16,365 nucleotides of DNA from an uncultured Mycoplasmatota bacterium (GCA_947645535.1 CANSDD010000029.1:1-16365); one strand, 5' to 3'; positions 1 through 8,809 are shown, numbered from the stretch's first letter. The notes: a model not told the origin generated them from the sequence alone. Numbers and translations: made by a program.

Positions 1-556
1 TTCCTAGTATAAATTTTATCCTATTTTTTGCTTTCTTTTTATAGTTATTTACACTCTTTTACACTTTTTTAGAACTTTTTTTTAAGCGATTGCCTTATAA
101 AAAAATATGATAAATTACCATAAAATTTTGAGAAAAGAATTTATTTTTTTATTTTGTTAATAATTTGAAAGGAAAATAATTAGATGAGATAATGTAGAAA
201 AAAATATATTTTTCATAAAAAGTGAAAATACTTAGTAACATAAGTTTAAGTACTAACCTATTTATTCCAATAGAACAAGTACAGTTTTTTTAAATTAAGT
301 ACTTGTTTTTATTTCCATAATAATTTGCACCCCAAAAAAAATTCTCCCTGTATGTTATTATATCATACTTTGTTCCTTCTTTAAGAATGACAGCACAAGC
401 CACTAAGAAAAATTCAACTAGTATTATAGGACTTATGCCAAAATAAAAGTTACCAGTTTAACTTACATTAACCAAAATTATTATATAAAAATTAACATAA
501 TTCTTTTGTATAAGCTATTTTTTCAATTCAAATTAAAGCAAAAAAGAATATCAAAA
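1..556. other. Gene-free AT-rich stretch
   Basis: No frame on either strand carries a convincing gene. The stretch is AT-rich with homopolymer runs and ends at the stop codon of the minus-strand permease gene at 557. The only structure I can support is the hairpin at 274-307. A 37-codon minus-strand open frame (403-290) reads plausibly but has no ribosome binding site and runs into that hairpin. I saw no clear terminator directly downstream of the permease gene. Confidence 0.6.
274..312 (+). terminator. Terminator-like hairpin
   Basis: A 9-bp perfect stem (AACAAGTAC at 274-282, GTACTTGTT at 299-307) encloses a 16-nt loop. A T-rich tract follows on the plus strand, so it would stop plus-strand transcription. 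No plus-strand gene is visible upstream inside the window, so it may belong to a gene lying to the left. The long loop lowers confidence. Confidence 0.45.
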
Positions 557-3013
557 TTATTCAATACTCTTTAATGAATCTATCATATCAATCTTTTTTA
601 AATTATAATGGGTAATTTTATTTACTATGATTGTAAATATAAATGAAATAAGTGCTGATACAATATAGCTTTTTAACTCTATCTTACGAATAAACATAAT
701 ATAATCTAATTCACAAGTAGAAATCACATAATGACTTAAATATAATCCAATATATAGTCCTAATAAAATACCAATAATTGTAATAAAATAATTTTCTTTA
801 GTAATATAAGCATCTACTTCTTCATCATAAAAGCCTAATACTTTTAATGTTGAAATTTCTCTTTTTCGCTCACTAATGTTAATATTAGAAAGATTATAAA
901 GAATGACAAAAGCAAGCATCGCTGATGATACAATTAACACTATCACAACAGAATCTAATGACGAAAGTAATGATTCTATTAACTCTGACGAAGTTTTGGT
1001 ACTAACAAAGTTTGAAACACTATCATGATTCATAATTTCTCTGTTAAAATTTTCATCATAATTGTCAAATTGCTTCAATAAAATTGTATTTACTTTATAA
1101 TCTTTTAATACTTCCTCATAAGTATTTTTTGTCATGTAAACATAATCTCCAATATAATTTTGCGTAATTTCAGACACATATAATATTTCATATTGATCAT
1201 TTACTAAAAAGGAAACTTCATCACCTACTTTTACATGTAGCATTTTGGAAAGTTTTTCTGTTAAAACAACTTCATTATCATATAAATAAATCGTTTTATT
1301 ATCAGCAATATTACTTAGATGGATCACATTATCTAATTCATTTTCATCTTCTGGAACTACTAAATTTATATTTCTACTTTCTTTCTTTGAATTATATAAA
1401 TCAATTGTTTCCATACGTACTTTTACCTTTTTGTCAATCCCATTATTTTTATCTAGCAAATCAATCAAAGAATTTATATCACGATTTTCTTTTAAATTTA
1501 TCATTGAATCATAAACAAATATTTTATTAAAATTATAATCTACGATATTATTTACAGAATCTTTTAATCCAAAACCTACTAATATTAAAGCGGTCGAACC
1601 AGTTATCCCGATAACTGTTACCAGTATTCTTTTTTTATAACGAAAAATATTTCTAATAACTATTTTATTTGAAAAAGAAAGTCTTTTCCAAACAAATGAT
1701 ATTTTTTCTAGTAATATTTTCTTCCCTATTTTTGGCGCTTCTGGTCTCATTAATTCACTTGGTTTATCTTTTAGTGTTCTATACGCTGCTACCATAGAAG
1801 AGCCACAAATACAAAAAATCGCAACAAACATTCCAATCACACTATAATAAATATCAAATTCACATATAAACTCTGGAATTGTAAATAATGAAGTATACAC
1901 ATTCCAAATAATTCTAGGTATCAATTGAAATCCAATAATCATACCAATAATAGATCCTATGGTTGTAGCTAAAAATGAATATAAAATATATCTTAACATA
2001 ATATGAAAATTAGAAAAACCTAATCCTTTTAACGTTCCAATCTCAGTTCTTTCTTCCGTTACCATCCTCATCATAGAAATTAAACTAATCAAAATTGCAA
2101 TTATATAAAAAATAAGTGGGAAAATCGAACCGATTTGCTTAATACTTGAAGAAGAATCAATAAATGTTCCATATCCTGAATTATTTTCTCTATCAAAAAT
2201 ATACCATGTCACTTTTGGAAGGCTTTCAGTTGATATTTCTAGACTATTCATATATTCGATTTGATCTTGATATAAAGTGCGAAATCTTTCTTCTTCTCGC
2301 TCTTCCCTAATTGATTCTAATTTTTCCTTTCCTTTTTCTATTATATCTAAGTAAGAACGGCTATTTGTAATAGTCTCACTCGTCCCTTTTAATGTCATAT
2401 CAATACTATTATAATAATCTATATGAAAGGCATTTTCTAATACATAAGTGTAATAATCTAACTTTCCATTTCCAACTTGCGAGGAACCTCTAGATGTAGA
2501 AAAGTAAATTGGGCTTTCTACAATACCAACTATTTTTAAAGAATGAGGTGTTAATGTTTCACTATTTATTTCAATGAAATCTCCAATAGATAGTTTATTT
2601 TCTTCAAGCATTTGCCTTTCAACTACAATTTCATTTTCAACTTGTGGTAAATTCCCTTCTACCAATGTAATTTTATTCATATCTGTTATAGATATTATTT
2701 TCACTACTTTTTCTCTATTTTCAAAAGAAATAATTTCGTCAGTAGATTTTACACCAATAATATTATCTGCAATATCCAATTTTTTGATTTCTTCTATATC
2801 TTCGTCTGTTAATCCAAGCGTTGATACAATTTCGATATCATATACATTATGTTCATCTAAATAGTGATCTAATGTTTTCATCATATCTGGACTAGTTCCT
2901 TTAATACCTACAAAAAATCCTACTCCAAGAAGAGCCATACAAACTAATGAAAAAAAGCGCTTTATCTGTTCTTTTATCTTTCGGATACTACTAACAAGTA
3001 ACTTATTTTTCAT
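557..3013 (-). CDS. ABC transporter permease, FtsX-like (MacB-type), two permease modules
   Basis: 818-residue integral membrane protein forming the channel or mechanical part of an ABC exporter. Membrane segments are visible near residues 19-37, 295-315, 340-365, 390-412, 460-480, 690-715, 745-768 and 785-806. Two FtsX-type modules each follow a large extracytoplasmic stretch (about 40-290 and 485-685). The first contains a charged, coiled-coil-like segment near 220-250. Both modules carry the family pattern of a TxxKVLGF/TLKGLGF-like loop (near 326 and 730) after the first helix. It begins 9 bases after the stop of the ATPase gene, so the two form one operon. Relatives of this layout export lipids, antimicrobial peptides or other cell-envelope substrates; the substrate here cannot be told from sequence. 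No sensor kinase or response regulator pair lies beside it, unlike many bacitracin-type systems. Confidence 0.9.
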   Translation of the reverse strand: MKNKLLVSSIRKIKEQIKRFFSLVCMALLGVGFFVGIKGTSPDMMKTLDHYLDEHNVYDIEIVSTLGLTDEDIEEIKKLDIADNIIGVKSTDEIISFENREKVVKIISITDMNKITLVEGNLPQVENEIVVERQMLEENKLSIGDFIEINSETLTPHSLKIVGIVESPIYFSTSRGSSQVGNGKLDYYTYVLENAFHIDYYNSIDMTLKGTSETITNSRSYLDIIEKGKEKLESIREEREEERFRTLYQDQIEYMNSLEISTESLPKVTWYIFDRENNSGYGTFIDSSSSIKQIGSIFPLIFYIIAILISLISMMRMVTEERTEIGTLKGLGFSNFHIMLRYILYSFLATTIGSIIGMIIGFQLIPRIIWNVYTSLFTIPEFICEFDIYYSVIGMFVAIFCICGSSMVAAYRTLKDKPSELMRPEAPKIGKKILLEKISFVWKRLSFSNKIVIRNIFRYKKRILVTVIGITGSTALILVGFGLKDSVNNIVDYNFNKIFVYDSMINLKENRDINSLIDLLDKNNGIDKKVKVRMETIDLYNSKKESRNINLVVPEDENELDNVIHLSNIADNKTIYLYDNEVVLTEKLSKMLHVKVGDEVSFLVNDQYEILYVSEITQNYIGDYVYMTKNTYEEVLKDYKVNTILLKQFDNYDENFNREIMNHDSVSNFVSTKTSSELIESLLSSLDSVVIVLIVSSAMLAFVILYNLSNINISERKREISTLKVLGFYDEEVDAYITKENYFITIIGILLGLYIGLYLSHYVISTCELDYIMFIRKIELKSYIVSALISFIFTIIVNKITHYNLKKIDMIDSLKSIE

Positions 3014-3022
3014 AATGATTCC

Positions 3023-3724
3023 CTACCATTCTATCTCATCAACACTTTTAGGATGTTTATTCATTATAATTTCCTCTACGTTTCCACTTTTAAATCGAAT
3101 TACTTTATCAGCCATATCAGCAATTACACTATTATGTGTAATAATAACAACTGTCATATGTTCCCTACGACAAACATCTTCTAATAATTTTAAAATCTGT
3201 TTTCCTGTTTTATAGTCAAGGGCACCTGTAGGCTCATCACATAAAAGTAGTTTCGGATTTTTCGCGATTGCTCTAGCAATTGCTACTCTTTGTTGTTCTC
3301 CTCCAGATAACTGTGATGGAAAATTATTCATACGATTTTCTAATCCTACTTTTTTTAATATTTTCTTAGGTTCTAAATAATCATTACAAAGCTGAACAGC
3401 AAGTTCTACATTTTCTAAAGCTGTTAAATTTCCAATGAGATTATAAAATTGAAATACAAATCCAATATCATTCCTACGATATTTTGTAAGTTCTCTTCCT
3501 TTTAATGTATCTATTTTTTTACCATCCACTATCAAATTTCCTTTGGTAATGGTATCCATTCCTCCGAGTATATTTAGACAAGTTGTTTTACCAGCACCTG
3601 ATGGCCCTAAAATACAGACAAGTTCTCCTTTATCAATCTCAAAAGAAATTTTATCTAATGCTTTTATTTCTATTTCACCCATTTGGTATTTTTTACTTAC
3701 ATTTTTAAATTCTATATATGCCAT
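3023..3724 (-). CDS. ABC transporter ATP-binding protein (MacB/LolD-like)
   Basis: 233-residue cytoplasmic ATPase subunit that drives the FtsX-like permease coded just downstream. All nucleotide-binding motifs are intact: Walker A GPSGAGKTT (40-48), Q-loop glutamine in FVFQFYNL (about 92), signature LSGGEQQ (139-145), Walker B LLLCDEP (159-165) with the GALD D-loop after it, and the switch histidine in ITHN (197). Length and motif spelling match the MacB/LolD/SalX group, which pairs with FtsX-type permeases. The ATG at 3724 follows an AGGTGATG ribosome binding site. A 74-bp gap separates it from the CAP gene upstream, and an AT-rich -10-like element lies in that gap, so the operon probably starts here. 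The C-terminal tail after about residue 212 is short and variable. Confidence 0.95.
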   Translation of the reverse strand: MAYIEFKNVSKKYQMGEIEIKALDKISFEIDKGELVCILGPSGAGKTTCLNILGGMDTITKGNLIVDGKKIDTLKGRELTKYRRNDIGFVFQFYNLIGNLTALENVELAVQLCNDYLEPKKILKKVGLENRMNNFPSQLSGGEQQRVAIARAIAKNPKLLLCDEPTGALDYKTGKQILKLLEDVCRREHMTVVIITHNSVIADMADKVIRFKSGNVEEIIMNKHPKSVDEIEW

Positions 3725-3798
3725 ATCATCACCTGTGTATTATCATATCATAAAATTATGGAAAATGTTTACTATCACATTTGTTTTTCTACAAATAA

Positions 3799-4995
3799 TT
3801 AAGATGTAAATATAATAGCCCAATAGGTACTTCCATTTTGAATATATTTTCCGACACCCATATAATTGATGGAAGAAGAAATCATATTTTGATAATGTCC
3901 TTCAGAATTTCTAAAAGCTTTGGCAGCTTTCTCAGCACTATCTAAACTTGTTCCATATCCATAAGATACATTTTCAGCTGCAAAAGAATATGATATTGAA
4001 AACTCACTTAATACTGAAGGCCAAGAAAGTCCATTTGGTCTTGTATGCGAAAAAGAAAGTGCTAATTCTGCTGCTCTAAGTGTTGCTGCTTTATTTAAAT
4101 TTTCAGATAATTGTAAATTACCTAATCCTACTTTTCTTCTATAAGAATTTATATATTCTAACATTTCTCTATCAGTTTCAGAACCATAAAAACTAACTAC
4201 CTTAAAATCTTCTACTTTATCATTGTAATAAAATCCCTCCTTTTGATTTATTTTATTTTGTGAATATTCATTTTGCTTTGATGACAAAGTATTATTTATC
4301 ATTTCATTATTTATTTCAGAAACAATTTCTTTTTTATTTACATTCAATTTTACTGTTACAATTTCTGATTGATTACTAGAAGAATCTTTGGCAATAATAT
4401 AAATCTCTTGTTCTCCAATATTTACATCCATCTTTTCAATTTCTTTTCCTTCTTTATCTACAAAATAATATTTACATTCTTCACGAGAGTTATCAGTACA
4501 TGAAGATACAAATAAATTAGGTGTGATAACTTCTCCCTCTTCTATTATGACATCTCTTCCTTCAAGTAAAGGTGCGATTGTATCTTCTATAACAAGTAGA
4601 CTTTTATATTCTTTTATCTCATCCTTAATAGAAACAGTATAAACTCCTGTTCCTATTAAAATATTTTCTTGTTGATAGCCCTCTTTTAATATATCATCTT
4701 GTATTGCATCTTCATAAGATACTTCTTCTCCGTTTATATTTTTATAAATTATAAGCACTTGTAATTCATTATTATCATTTTGATTTTGATAACTTATCTC
4801 TATATTTGTTCCTATCTCTCCCCATGTCTCAGTAAAATCTTCTAAACTTGGTTTCTTACTACCTGTTTCTAAAATAACCTTTTCTTTTACTTTAAATTCT
4901 TCTTTCTTTGCTACTTCCTTATCATTATAAAAATTACTTGTAATGATCCCTATTAGCATTCCCATTACAAGAATCATTTTCTCAAACCATTTCAT
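3799..4995 (-). CDS. Membrane-anchored or secreted CAP-domain (SCP/PR1) protein with Ig-like domain
   Basis: 398 residues. An N-terminal hydrophobic segment (about 6-20) acts as signal peptide or anchor. It is followed by a charged linker and an Ig-like segment (about 139-220) that starts with the DTIAP motif of DUF5011/HYR-type repeats and holds two cysteines (166, 174). An Asn/Gln/Ser-rich linker (225-260) leads to a CAP domain (about 272-398). The CAP pocket residues appear present: His317 in FSHTRPNG, Glu341 in AAENVSYG and His367 in EGHYQNM. In Bacillota such proteins (YkwD-like) are exported and of mostly unknown biochemical role. The ATG at 4995 follows a near-perfect AGGAGGG site and a good promoter (5019-5046), so it is a separate transcription unit. 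The DUF5011 assignment rests on the motif only. Confidence 0.85.
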   Translation of the reverse strand: MKWFEKMILVMGMLIGIITSNFYNDKEVAKKEEFKVKEKVILETGSKKPSLEDFTETWGEIGTNIEISYQNQNDNNELQVLIIYKNINGEEVSYEDAIQDDILKEGYQQENILIGTGVYTVSIKDEIKEYKSLLVIEDTIAPLLEGRDVIIEEGEVITPNLFVSSCTDNSREECKYYFVDKEGKEIEKMDVNIGEQEIYIIAKDSSSNQSEIVTVKLNVNKKEIVSEINNEMINNTLSSKQNEYSQNKINQKEGFYYNDKVEDFKVVSFYGSETDREMLEYINSYRRKVGLGNLQLSENLNKAATLRAAELALSFSHTRPNGLSWPSVLSEFSISYSFAAENVSYGYGTSLDSAEKAAKAFRNSEGHYQNMISSSINYMGVGKYIQNGSTYWAIIFTS

Positions 4996-4999
4996 ATTA

Positions 5000-5006
5000 C
5001 CCTCCT
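5000..5006 (-). promoter_or_regulatory. Ribosome binding site of the CAP gene
   Basis: AGGAGGG on the minus strand lies a few bases before the ATG at 4995 and fixes that start. Confidence 0.75.
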
Positions 5007-5054
5007 ATTTTCTATTACATTGTATCACATTTAAATGCATAGTCAATAGAAAAT
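5007..5054. repeat. 10-bp inverted repeat around the CAP promoter
   Basis: ATTTTCTATT at 5007-5016 and its exact reverse complement AATAGAAAAT at 5045-5054 bracket the -10 and overlap the -35 edge. A third copy, in the same orientation as the first, lies at 5084-5093. The arms are AT-rich, so chance is possible, but the position suits a repressor site. Confidence 0.4.
5019..5046 (-). promoter_or_regulatory. Sigma-A-like promoter of the CAP gene
   Basis: On the minus strand TTGACT (5046-5041) and TACAAT (5024-5019) are separated by 16 bases, about 24 bases before the ATG at 4995. Each hexamer differs from consensus at one base. The promoter is flanked by a 10-bp inverted repeat (5007-5016 and 5045-5054) that could be an operator. 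Confidence 0.7.
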
Positions 5055-5058
5055 AATG

Positions 5059-5088
5059 AAAAAATAAGCAACCTAAATCACTTATTTT
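5059..5088 (-). terminator. Terminator of the RNA-repair / PcfJ-like operon
   Basis: On the minus strand AAAATAAG (5068-5061 complement arm pairing with 5081-5088) forms an 8-bp stem around a 12-nt loop and runs into six T residues. It begins a few bases after the PcfJ-like stop codon at 5094 and separates that operon from the CAP promoter. The stem is AT-rich, hence only moderate strength. Confidence 0.55.
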
Positions 5089-5093
5089 CTATT

Positions 5094-6539
5094 TTATATC
5101 ACAACCAAATTTTGCTCCCAATATTTTAATACTTGTTTTACTTCATAATCAGGAATACCATTAAACCTAGTTCTTGCTTGAACAACTTTTCCATTTACAA
5201 CCTCTATTGTTACAAATGATTTCTCTTTTTCTTCTTTTTTTCTCATAAAATAAATTTGGCAATTCTGATTTACAATTTTATCTATATACGTTCTCACACA
5301 ATTTGACATTTGTCTACTTTCTTCTAACAAACTTTTTATATCACTAGCTGGAAAAATAACATATTTTTCATCTTCATAGTTATTTACTCTTAATAATTTC
5401 GCCAGTGTTTGAATCTTTTCATCCTTTTCTGGACTAGTAGATAATTCAATTTCTAATAATAATTTATCATGCATTTCCATAAAATTATCTGGGAATAAAA
5501 TCTTTTTATCTTTTAAATCTAATTTTAATTTTTCAGAAGCTTTTAAATAATCAATATATTCTGATATATTATGTGATTCTAAATTTTGTTTTTTAAAATA
5601 ATCTTTTAAACTATCCAATGAAGTATATTTTAAAACTTCTTTTGTATACCTCAAATGATAAGAAAACATTTTTATAATCTCTTTATCCATAGTCGGATAT
5701 AGTCTAAGAAGTTCTAATTCGTCCATAGAAATATCCATCTCTTTCATTAGTGGGTAATATTTTTTTTCAACACCAAATGTATCTTTAAAATTGTTTTTAT
5801 AAGTTATAAAAAATGAATAATCAATAGCTAGTGTATAAAGTCCAAGTTTTATTAAATATTCAAATTCTTTATAATAAAGTGGAAGATGGGTAATCATTGA
5901 TGTACTAATGGATTTATTTTTTAAATAGTCTTTTAACTTCCAAATATAAGTATATTGATAGACAGATGTCTTTTTTAATTCTTCTAAGCTTTCTGTATCT
6001 AAAAAATTGTAATCAGAAGAGAAATAATCAAATGCCTCCCACTTTTCAAAATCAAATTCTTCACTATCTGCATTCATATAATTATTATAACTTTCATAAG
6101 ATAAGTATTCTTTTGTGAAAATCTGATAAAGTCCTTTTTTAGTAACTTGAAATAAATCAGAAATTCCTGTGCTTTTTAAATAAATATCATCTTTATTTTG
6201 AAATTTTCTTTTAAAAATATATAAAAATGGAATGCCATCTTTTACTTCAAAAACAAAGAAACAAACAAAAGAAGTGAACTCTTTATAATCAATCACAATT
6301 TGAAATTTCTCTTTATTATATGTCTTATGACACCTTTCACAAGTAAAATTTTCATCTAATAAATGAAATCCCTCTGCATCGTAATATTTTTGTTCTCTTA
6401 TATTATAAAATACGATGTTTTGACATTTTTCTTCTATAAATTTCAAAATATAATCAGGAACTTCTGTCATATTTTGATAATAATCTATATCTTTGTCTAT
6501 AACAATATCATTAAAATCTTCACTTATTTTAAATTGCAC
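5094..6539 (-). CDS. PcfJ-like protein
   Basis: 481-residue soluble protein whose C-terminal third resembles the PcfJ-like family, first named from an enterococcal conjugative plasmid but widespread on Bacillota chromosomes and prophages. Its biochemical role is not known to me. Supporting motifs are NCVRTY (413-418), IYFMR (429-433), TIEV (444-447) and QARTRFN (454-460), followed by Trp474. This is the family pattern of Cys-x-x-x-Tyr, a strand ending in Arg, a TIEV strand and a Q-x-R-x-x-x-N turn. Near the N-terminus a single CERC pair (67-70) follows Cys39 and could bind metal, but a complete zinc site is not evident. It starts 13 bases after the stop of the RNA-repair enzyme gene and ends at a terminator, so the two are probably co-transcribed. 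No conjugation genes are nearby, which argues against a transfer role here. Confidence 0.65.
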   Translation of the reverse strand: MQFKISEDFNDIVIDKDIDYYQNMTEVPDYILKFIEEKCQNIVFYNIREQKYYDAEGFHLLDENFTCERCHKTYNKEKFQIVIDYKEFTSFVCFFVFEVKDGIPFLYIFKRKFQNKDDIYLKSTGISDLFQVTKKGLYQIFTKEYLSYESYNNYMNADSEEFDFEKWEAFDYFSSDYNFLDTESLEELKKTSVYQYTYIWKLKDYLKNKSISTSMITHLPLYYKEFEYLIKLGLYTLAIDYSFFITYKNNFKDTFGVEKKYYPLMKEMDISMDELELLRLYPTMDKEIIKMFSYHLRYTKEVLKYTSLDSLKDYFKKQNLESHNISEYIDYLKASEKLKLDLKDKKILFPDNFMEMHDKLLLEIELSTSPEKDEKIQTLAKLLRVNNYEDEKYVIFPASDIKSLLEESRQMSNCVRTYIDKIVNQNCQIYFMRKKEEKEKSFVTIEVVNGKVVQARTRFNGIPDYEVKQVLKYWEQNLVVI

Positions 6540-6552
6540 ACTTCTTCACTTC

Positions 6553-8709
6553 CTAACTCTTCAAAAAGTCTTCTCTTTCTGTTATAACATCAAGCATTTT
6601 TATATCTACTTTTTTATTCTCATATTTCTCTTTTAAATAAGATAAAAATTCATTTCGAAGTACATCTTTACTATTGATATAATATTTATTCTTACGAATA
6701 GAATCTTCCATTTCTGTTCGTAACTGTTTCCACTTTTTATAATATCCAGATTTTATTTTTACCATAAATCCTCTTACATCTTCTATTACAAACCCTTCTA
6801 CATAATTATGATCTAACTTATATTCATATGCACTTATTTGCTCATAATATTCTTTTAATTGTTCAGGGCTATAGACAGAAAAACATTTTCTTTTGACTTC
6901 CATTTGATTTTCTTTCGCAAATGTTTCTAACTTAGAATATTCCATTCTTTTAAATTCAAAAGAGTTATAAATCATATCTAATAAAACAATTTTTTCTTTT
7001 TCATATTTTATAATATGTGGATCATGAATAGGATCAACTACTTCAAAAAGCATTGTTACATTATCCTCTTCTAATTTCTTTTTTATCGCTTTTACTTGTT
7101 TTTCGGTAAAAATATGATAAAAAATTTTTTTAAAATATTCTACATATTCACCTTTATTGGTTGATTTTGTTGCAAAGAATAATTCTCCCTTGTTGCTTGA
7201 AAGAAGTCCTAAAAAGCCGTTGTATTTTAAATAAAAAGATACTGGAAATTTCATCTCTTCAAAATTATCTTCTACTCTTTCATTAACATTAAAAAATTTA
7301 TCATAACTTCTTGCTATAATTCTATTTTCTTTGGTATCAATAAATAGTCCCCTTGCTTTCATTGTAGTATGATTCCATATATGATTTTGAAAAGCCTCTC
7401 TTGTAAAATTAAACGAAGAAATATCATTTTCCAATATCTTCTCATAAACATATTTATTATTTTTAAAAGCGGTAATTAAATGATATACATTTGTTTTTTC
7501 AATTAAATTTTCATCGTAAACATCATTTTTAATTAAACTATAAGTAATACTTTCATCTTCATTTAAATGTAATATTCTAAGATATCCTCCATGTTCAATA
7601 TTGCCTTCTAAGTTATAAGAGTAAGAATAAGTATCAATATCGATATTAAAATAATTTCTATGTCCATGTATTTGATAAATCTTATCATTTTCTTTTTCCA
7701 TAAATTCTTGATAAATTTCATCAATATTTTCTTTATAATCTAATACTCCATAAGCAAATGAATTGGTACTATAATAATCTAATGGAAGATGCGGAAAATA
7801 AGGTAGTCCACCATGAGTAATCAAATATTTTTTTCCTTTAAATGTAATATAGCTGATTTGAGATAATTTATTCATAAAACCTCTAATATCACTTTTACTA
7901 ATGTTATTTTTTTCAAATTCTTCTATCGTATTTTTCATATCATAATCTAATATGATATTTTCTCCTATTGCATACCCATACAGTCTATCCTCATGATTTC
8001 CAAGTAAAAAAGTCATATTTTTCTTTTCCATTAAAGATGTTAAATACATATATGTTTTATAATTTTCTATTCCTCTATCAAAGTAATCACCAACAAAAAT
8101 GTAAGCATCTTCTTCCTTAATTGGATGTTCTTTAAAATAAGTAGAAAGGGCTGTAAAAGCTCCGTGAATATCACCGATGATATGTATATTTTTATAATGA
8201 TTAAAATCTCTTGGTTTTGCATTAAAAATAGTATCAAATTCTTCTGGTTTTACTATCACAAATGAGTTGGATACTTTATTTTTTTGTAATTTTTTATAAG
8301 CTCTATCAATAACTGATTTTGATACAATTTTATAATTTTCTCTTTGTTCATTTCTCTTGTATGCTTCTTCTTTTGAAATATCAGAGAAATCTACAATATA
8401 AAGTCTATAGCGATATTTATGAGCAAGTGATTTATAATGAGATAATGTTTCTTTATCTGCATTTACTGCATCTATAATTGTAAATTCTCCTTTTTTCATT
8501 CTCTCTTCTAATAAATAATATAATAAATCCCAAGCTTTTTGATTGTGATATTGAGGAATCATTTCTGAGTAATCTTTGGTTAATTCTGGAGCATGAAATA
8601 ATAGTCTAATTGTATCTGATGAAAGTGTAAAACGTTCTAAGTTATGTTCCTTTATAAAAGTACTTTTTCCTACTCCCATGGCTCCTCTTAATATTACTAA
8701 TTTTCGCAT
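6553..8709 (-). CDS. Three-domain RNA repair enzyme: polynucleotide kinase, metallophosphatase, Trl1/Rnl1-like RNA ligase
   Basis: 718 residues carrying the full set needed to heal and seal broken RNA. Residues 1-165 are a P-loop kinase (GAMGVGKST 9-17, SSDTIR 30-35, RNEQREN lid near 119-125) expected to phosphorylate 5'-OH ends. Residues 174-390 are a metallophosphoesterase (GDIHG 179-183, GDYFDRG 207-213, GNHED 237-241, THGG 298-301, GHRNY 349-353) expected to remove 2',3'-cyclic or 3' phosphates. Residues about 430-718 are an RNA ligase: ARGLF (452-456), RSYDKFFNVNE (467-477), motif I KYNG with nucleophile Lys495, FEVVDP (555-560), motif IV EGFVIE (638-643), and motif V KIKSGYY (651-657). 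Order matches bacterial Pnkp, but the ligase is of the T4 Rnl1/fungal Trl1 type and the protein is shorter than Clostridium Pnkp (about 870). No hen1 gene is adjacent. First gene of an operon with the PcfJ-like gene. The ATG at 8709 has an AAAGGAGTGA site. Confidence 0.88.
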   Translation of the reverse strand: MRKLVILRGAMGVGKSTFIKEHNLERFTLSSDTIRLLFHAPELTKDYSEMIPQYHNQKAWDLLYYLLEERMKKGEFTIIDAVNADKETLSHYKSLAHKYRYRLYIVDFSDISKEEAYKRNEQRENYKIVSKSVIDRAYKKLQKNKVSNSFVIVKPEEFDTIFNAKPRDFNHYKNIHIIGDIHGAFTALSTYFKEHPIKEEDAYIFVGDYFDRGIENYKTYMYLTSLMEKKNMTFLLGNHEDRLYGYAIGENIILDYDMKNTIEEFEKNNISKSDIRGFMNKLSQISYITFKGKKYLITHGGLPYFPHLPLDYYSTNSFAYGVLDYKENIDEIYQEFMEKENDKIYQIHGHRNYFNIDIDTYSYSYNLEGNIEHGGYLRILHLNEDESITYSLIKNDVYDENLIEKTNVYHLITAFKNNKYVYEKILENDISSFNFTREAFQNHIWNHTTMKARGLFIDTKENRIIARSYDKFFNVNERVEDNFEEMKFPVSFYLKYNGFLGLLSSNKGELFFATKSTNKGEYVEYFKKIFYHIFTEKQVKAIKKKLEEDNVTMLFEVVDPIHDPHIIKYEKEKIVLLDMIYNSFEFKRMEYSKLETFAKENQMEVKRKCFSVYSPEQLKEYYEQISAYEYKLDHNYVEGFVIEDVRGFMVKIKSGYYKKWKQLRTEMEDSIRKNKYYINSKDVLRNEFLSYLKEKYENKKVDIKMLDVITEREDFLKS

Positions 8710-8715
8710 ATATTA

Positions 8716-8725
8716 TCACTCCTTT
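8716..8725 (-). promoter_or_regulatory. Ribosome binding site of the RNA repair gene
   Basis: AAAGGAGTGA on the minus strand, correctly spaced before the ATG at 8709. This supports that start over the longer overlapping frame that would begin at 8917. Confidence 0.7.
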
Positions 8726-8741
8726 ATAGCTTCTATTATTC

Positions 8742-8750
8742 ATTATACCA
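8742..8750 (-). promoter_or_regulatory. Extended -10 promoter of the RNA repair operon
   Basis: TGGTATAAT on the minus strand (8750-8742) is a TGN plus perfect TATAAT extended -10. No convincing -35 lies upstream, as is usual for extended -10 promoters. It lies 33 bases before the start codon at 8709. Confidence 0.6.
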
Positions 8751-8809
8751 CAAAGAATTTCAACTCTTATCTTTAATTTATTATTGAATATATAAAATAT
8801 ACTAAAACC

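Noticed and set aside
50..73. Tandem TTTACACTC / TTTTACACT repeat
   Set aside because: Only two imperfect units in AT-rich DNA; no CRISPR or iteron array is visible here or anywhere in the window.
290..403. Minus-strand 37-codon frame from GTG reading VACAVILKEGTKYDIITYREN
   Set aside because: Reads protein-like but has no ribosome binding site and ends inside a terminator-like hairpin. Too short to separate from chance.
2574..2864. Plus-strand ORF of 96 codons
   Set aside because: Lies entirely within the permease gene on the opposite strand; low-complexity Ser/Ile/Phe composition and no ribosome binding site. Antisense shadow.
3015..3809. Plus-strand ORFs at 3015-3215 and 3543-3809
   Set aside because: Antisense to the ABC ATPase gene whose motifs are intact; no independent coding signs.
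6363..6587. Plus-strand ORF of 74 codons
   Set aside because: Antisense to the start of the PcfJ-like gene; composition is dominated by Ile/Phe/Tyr from AT-rich antisense.
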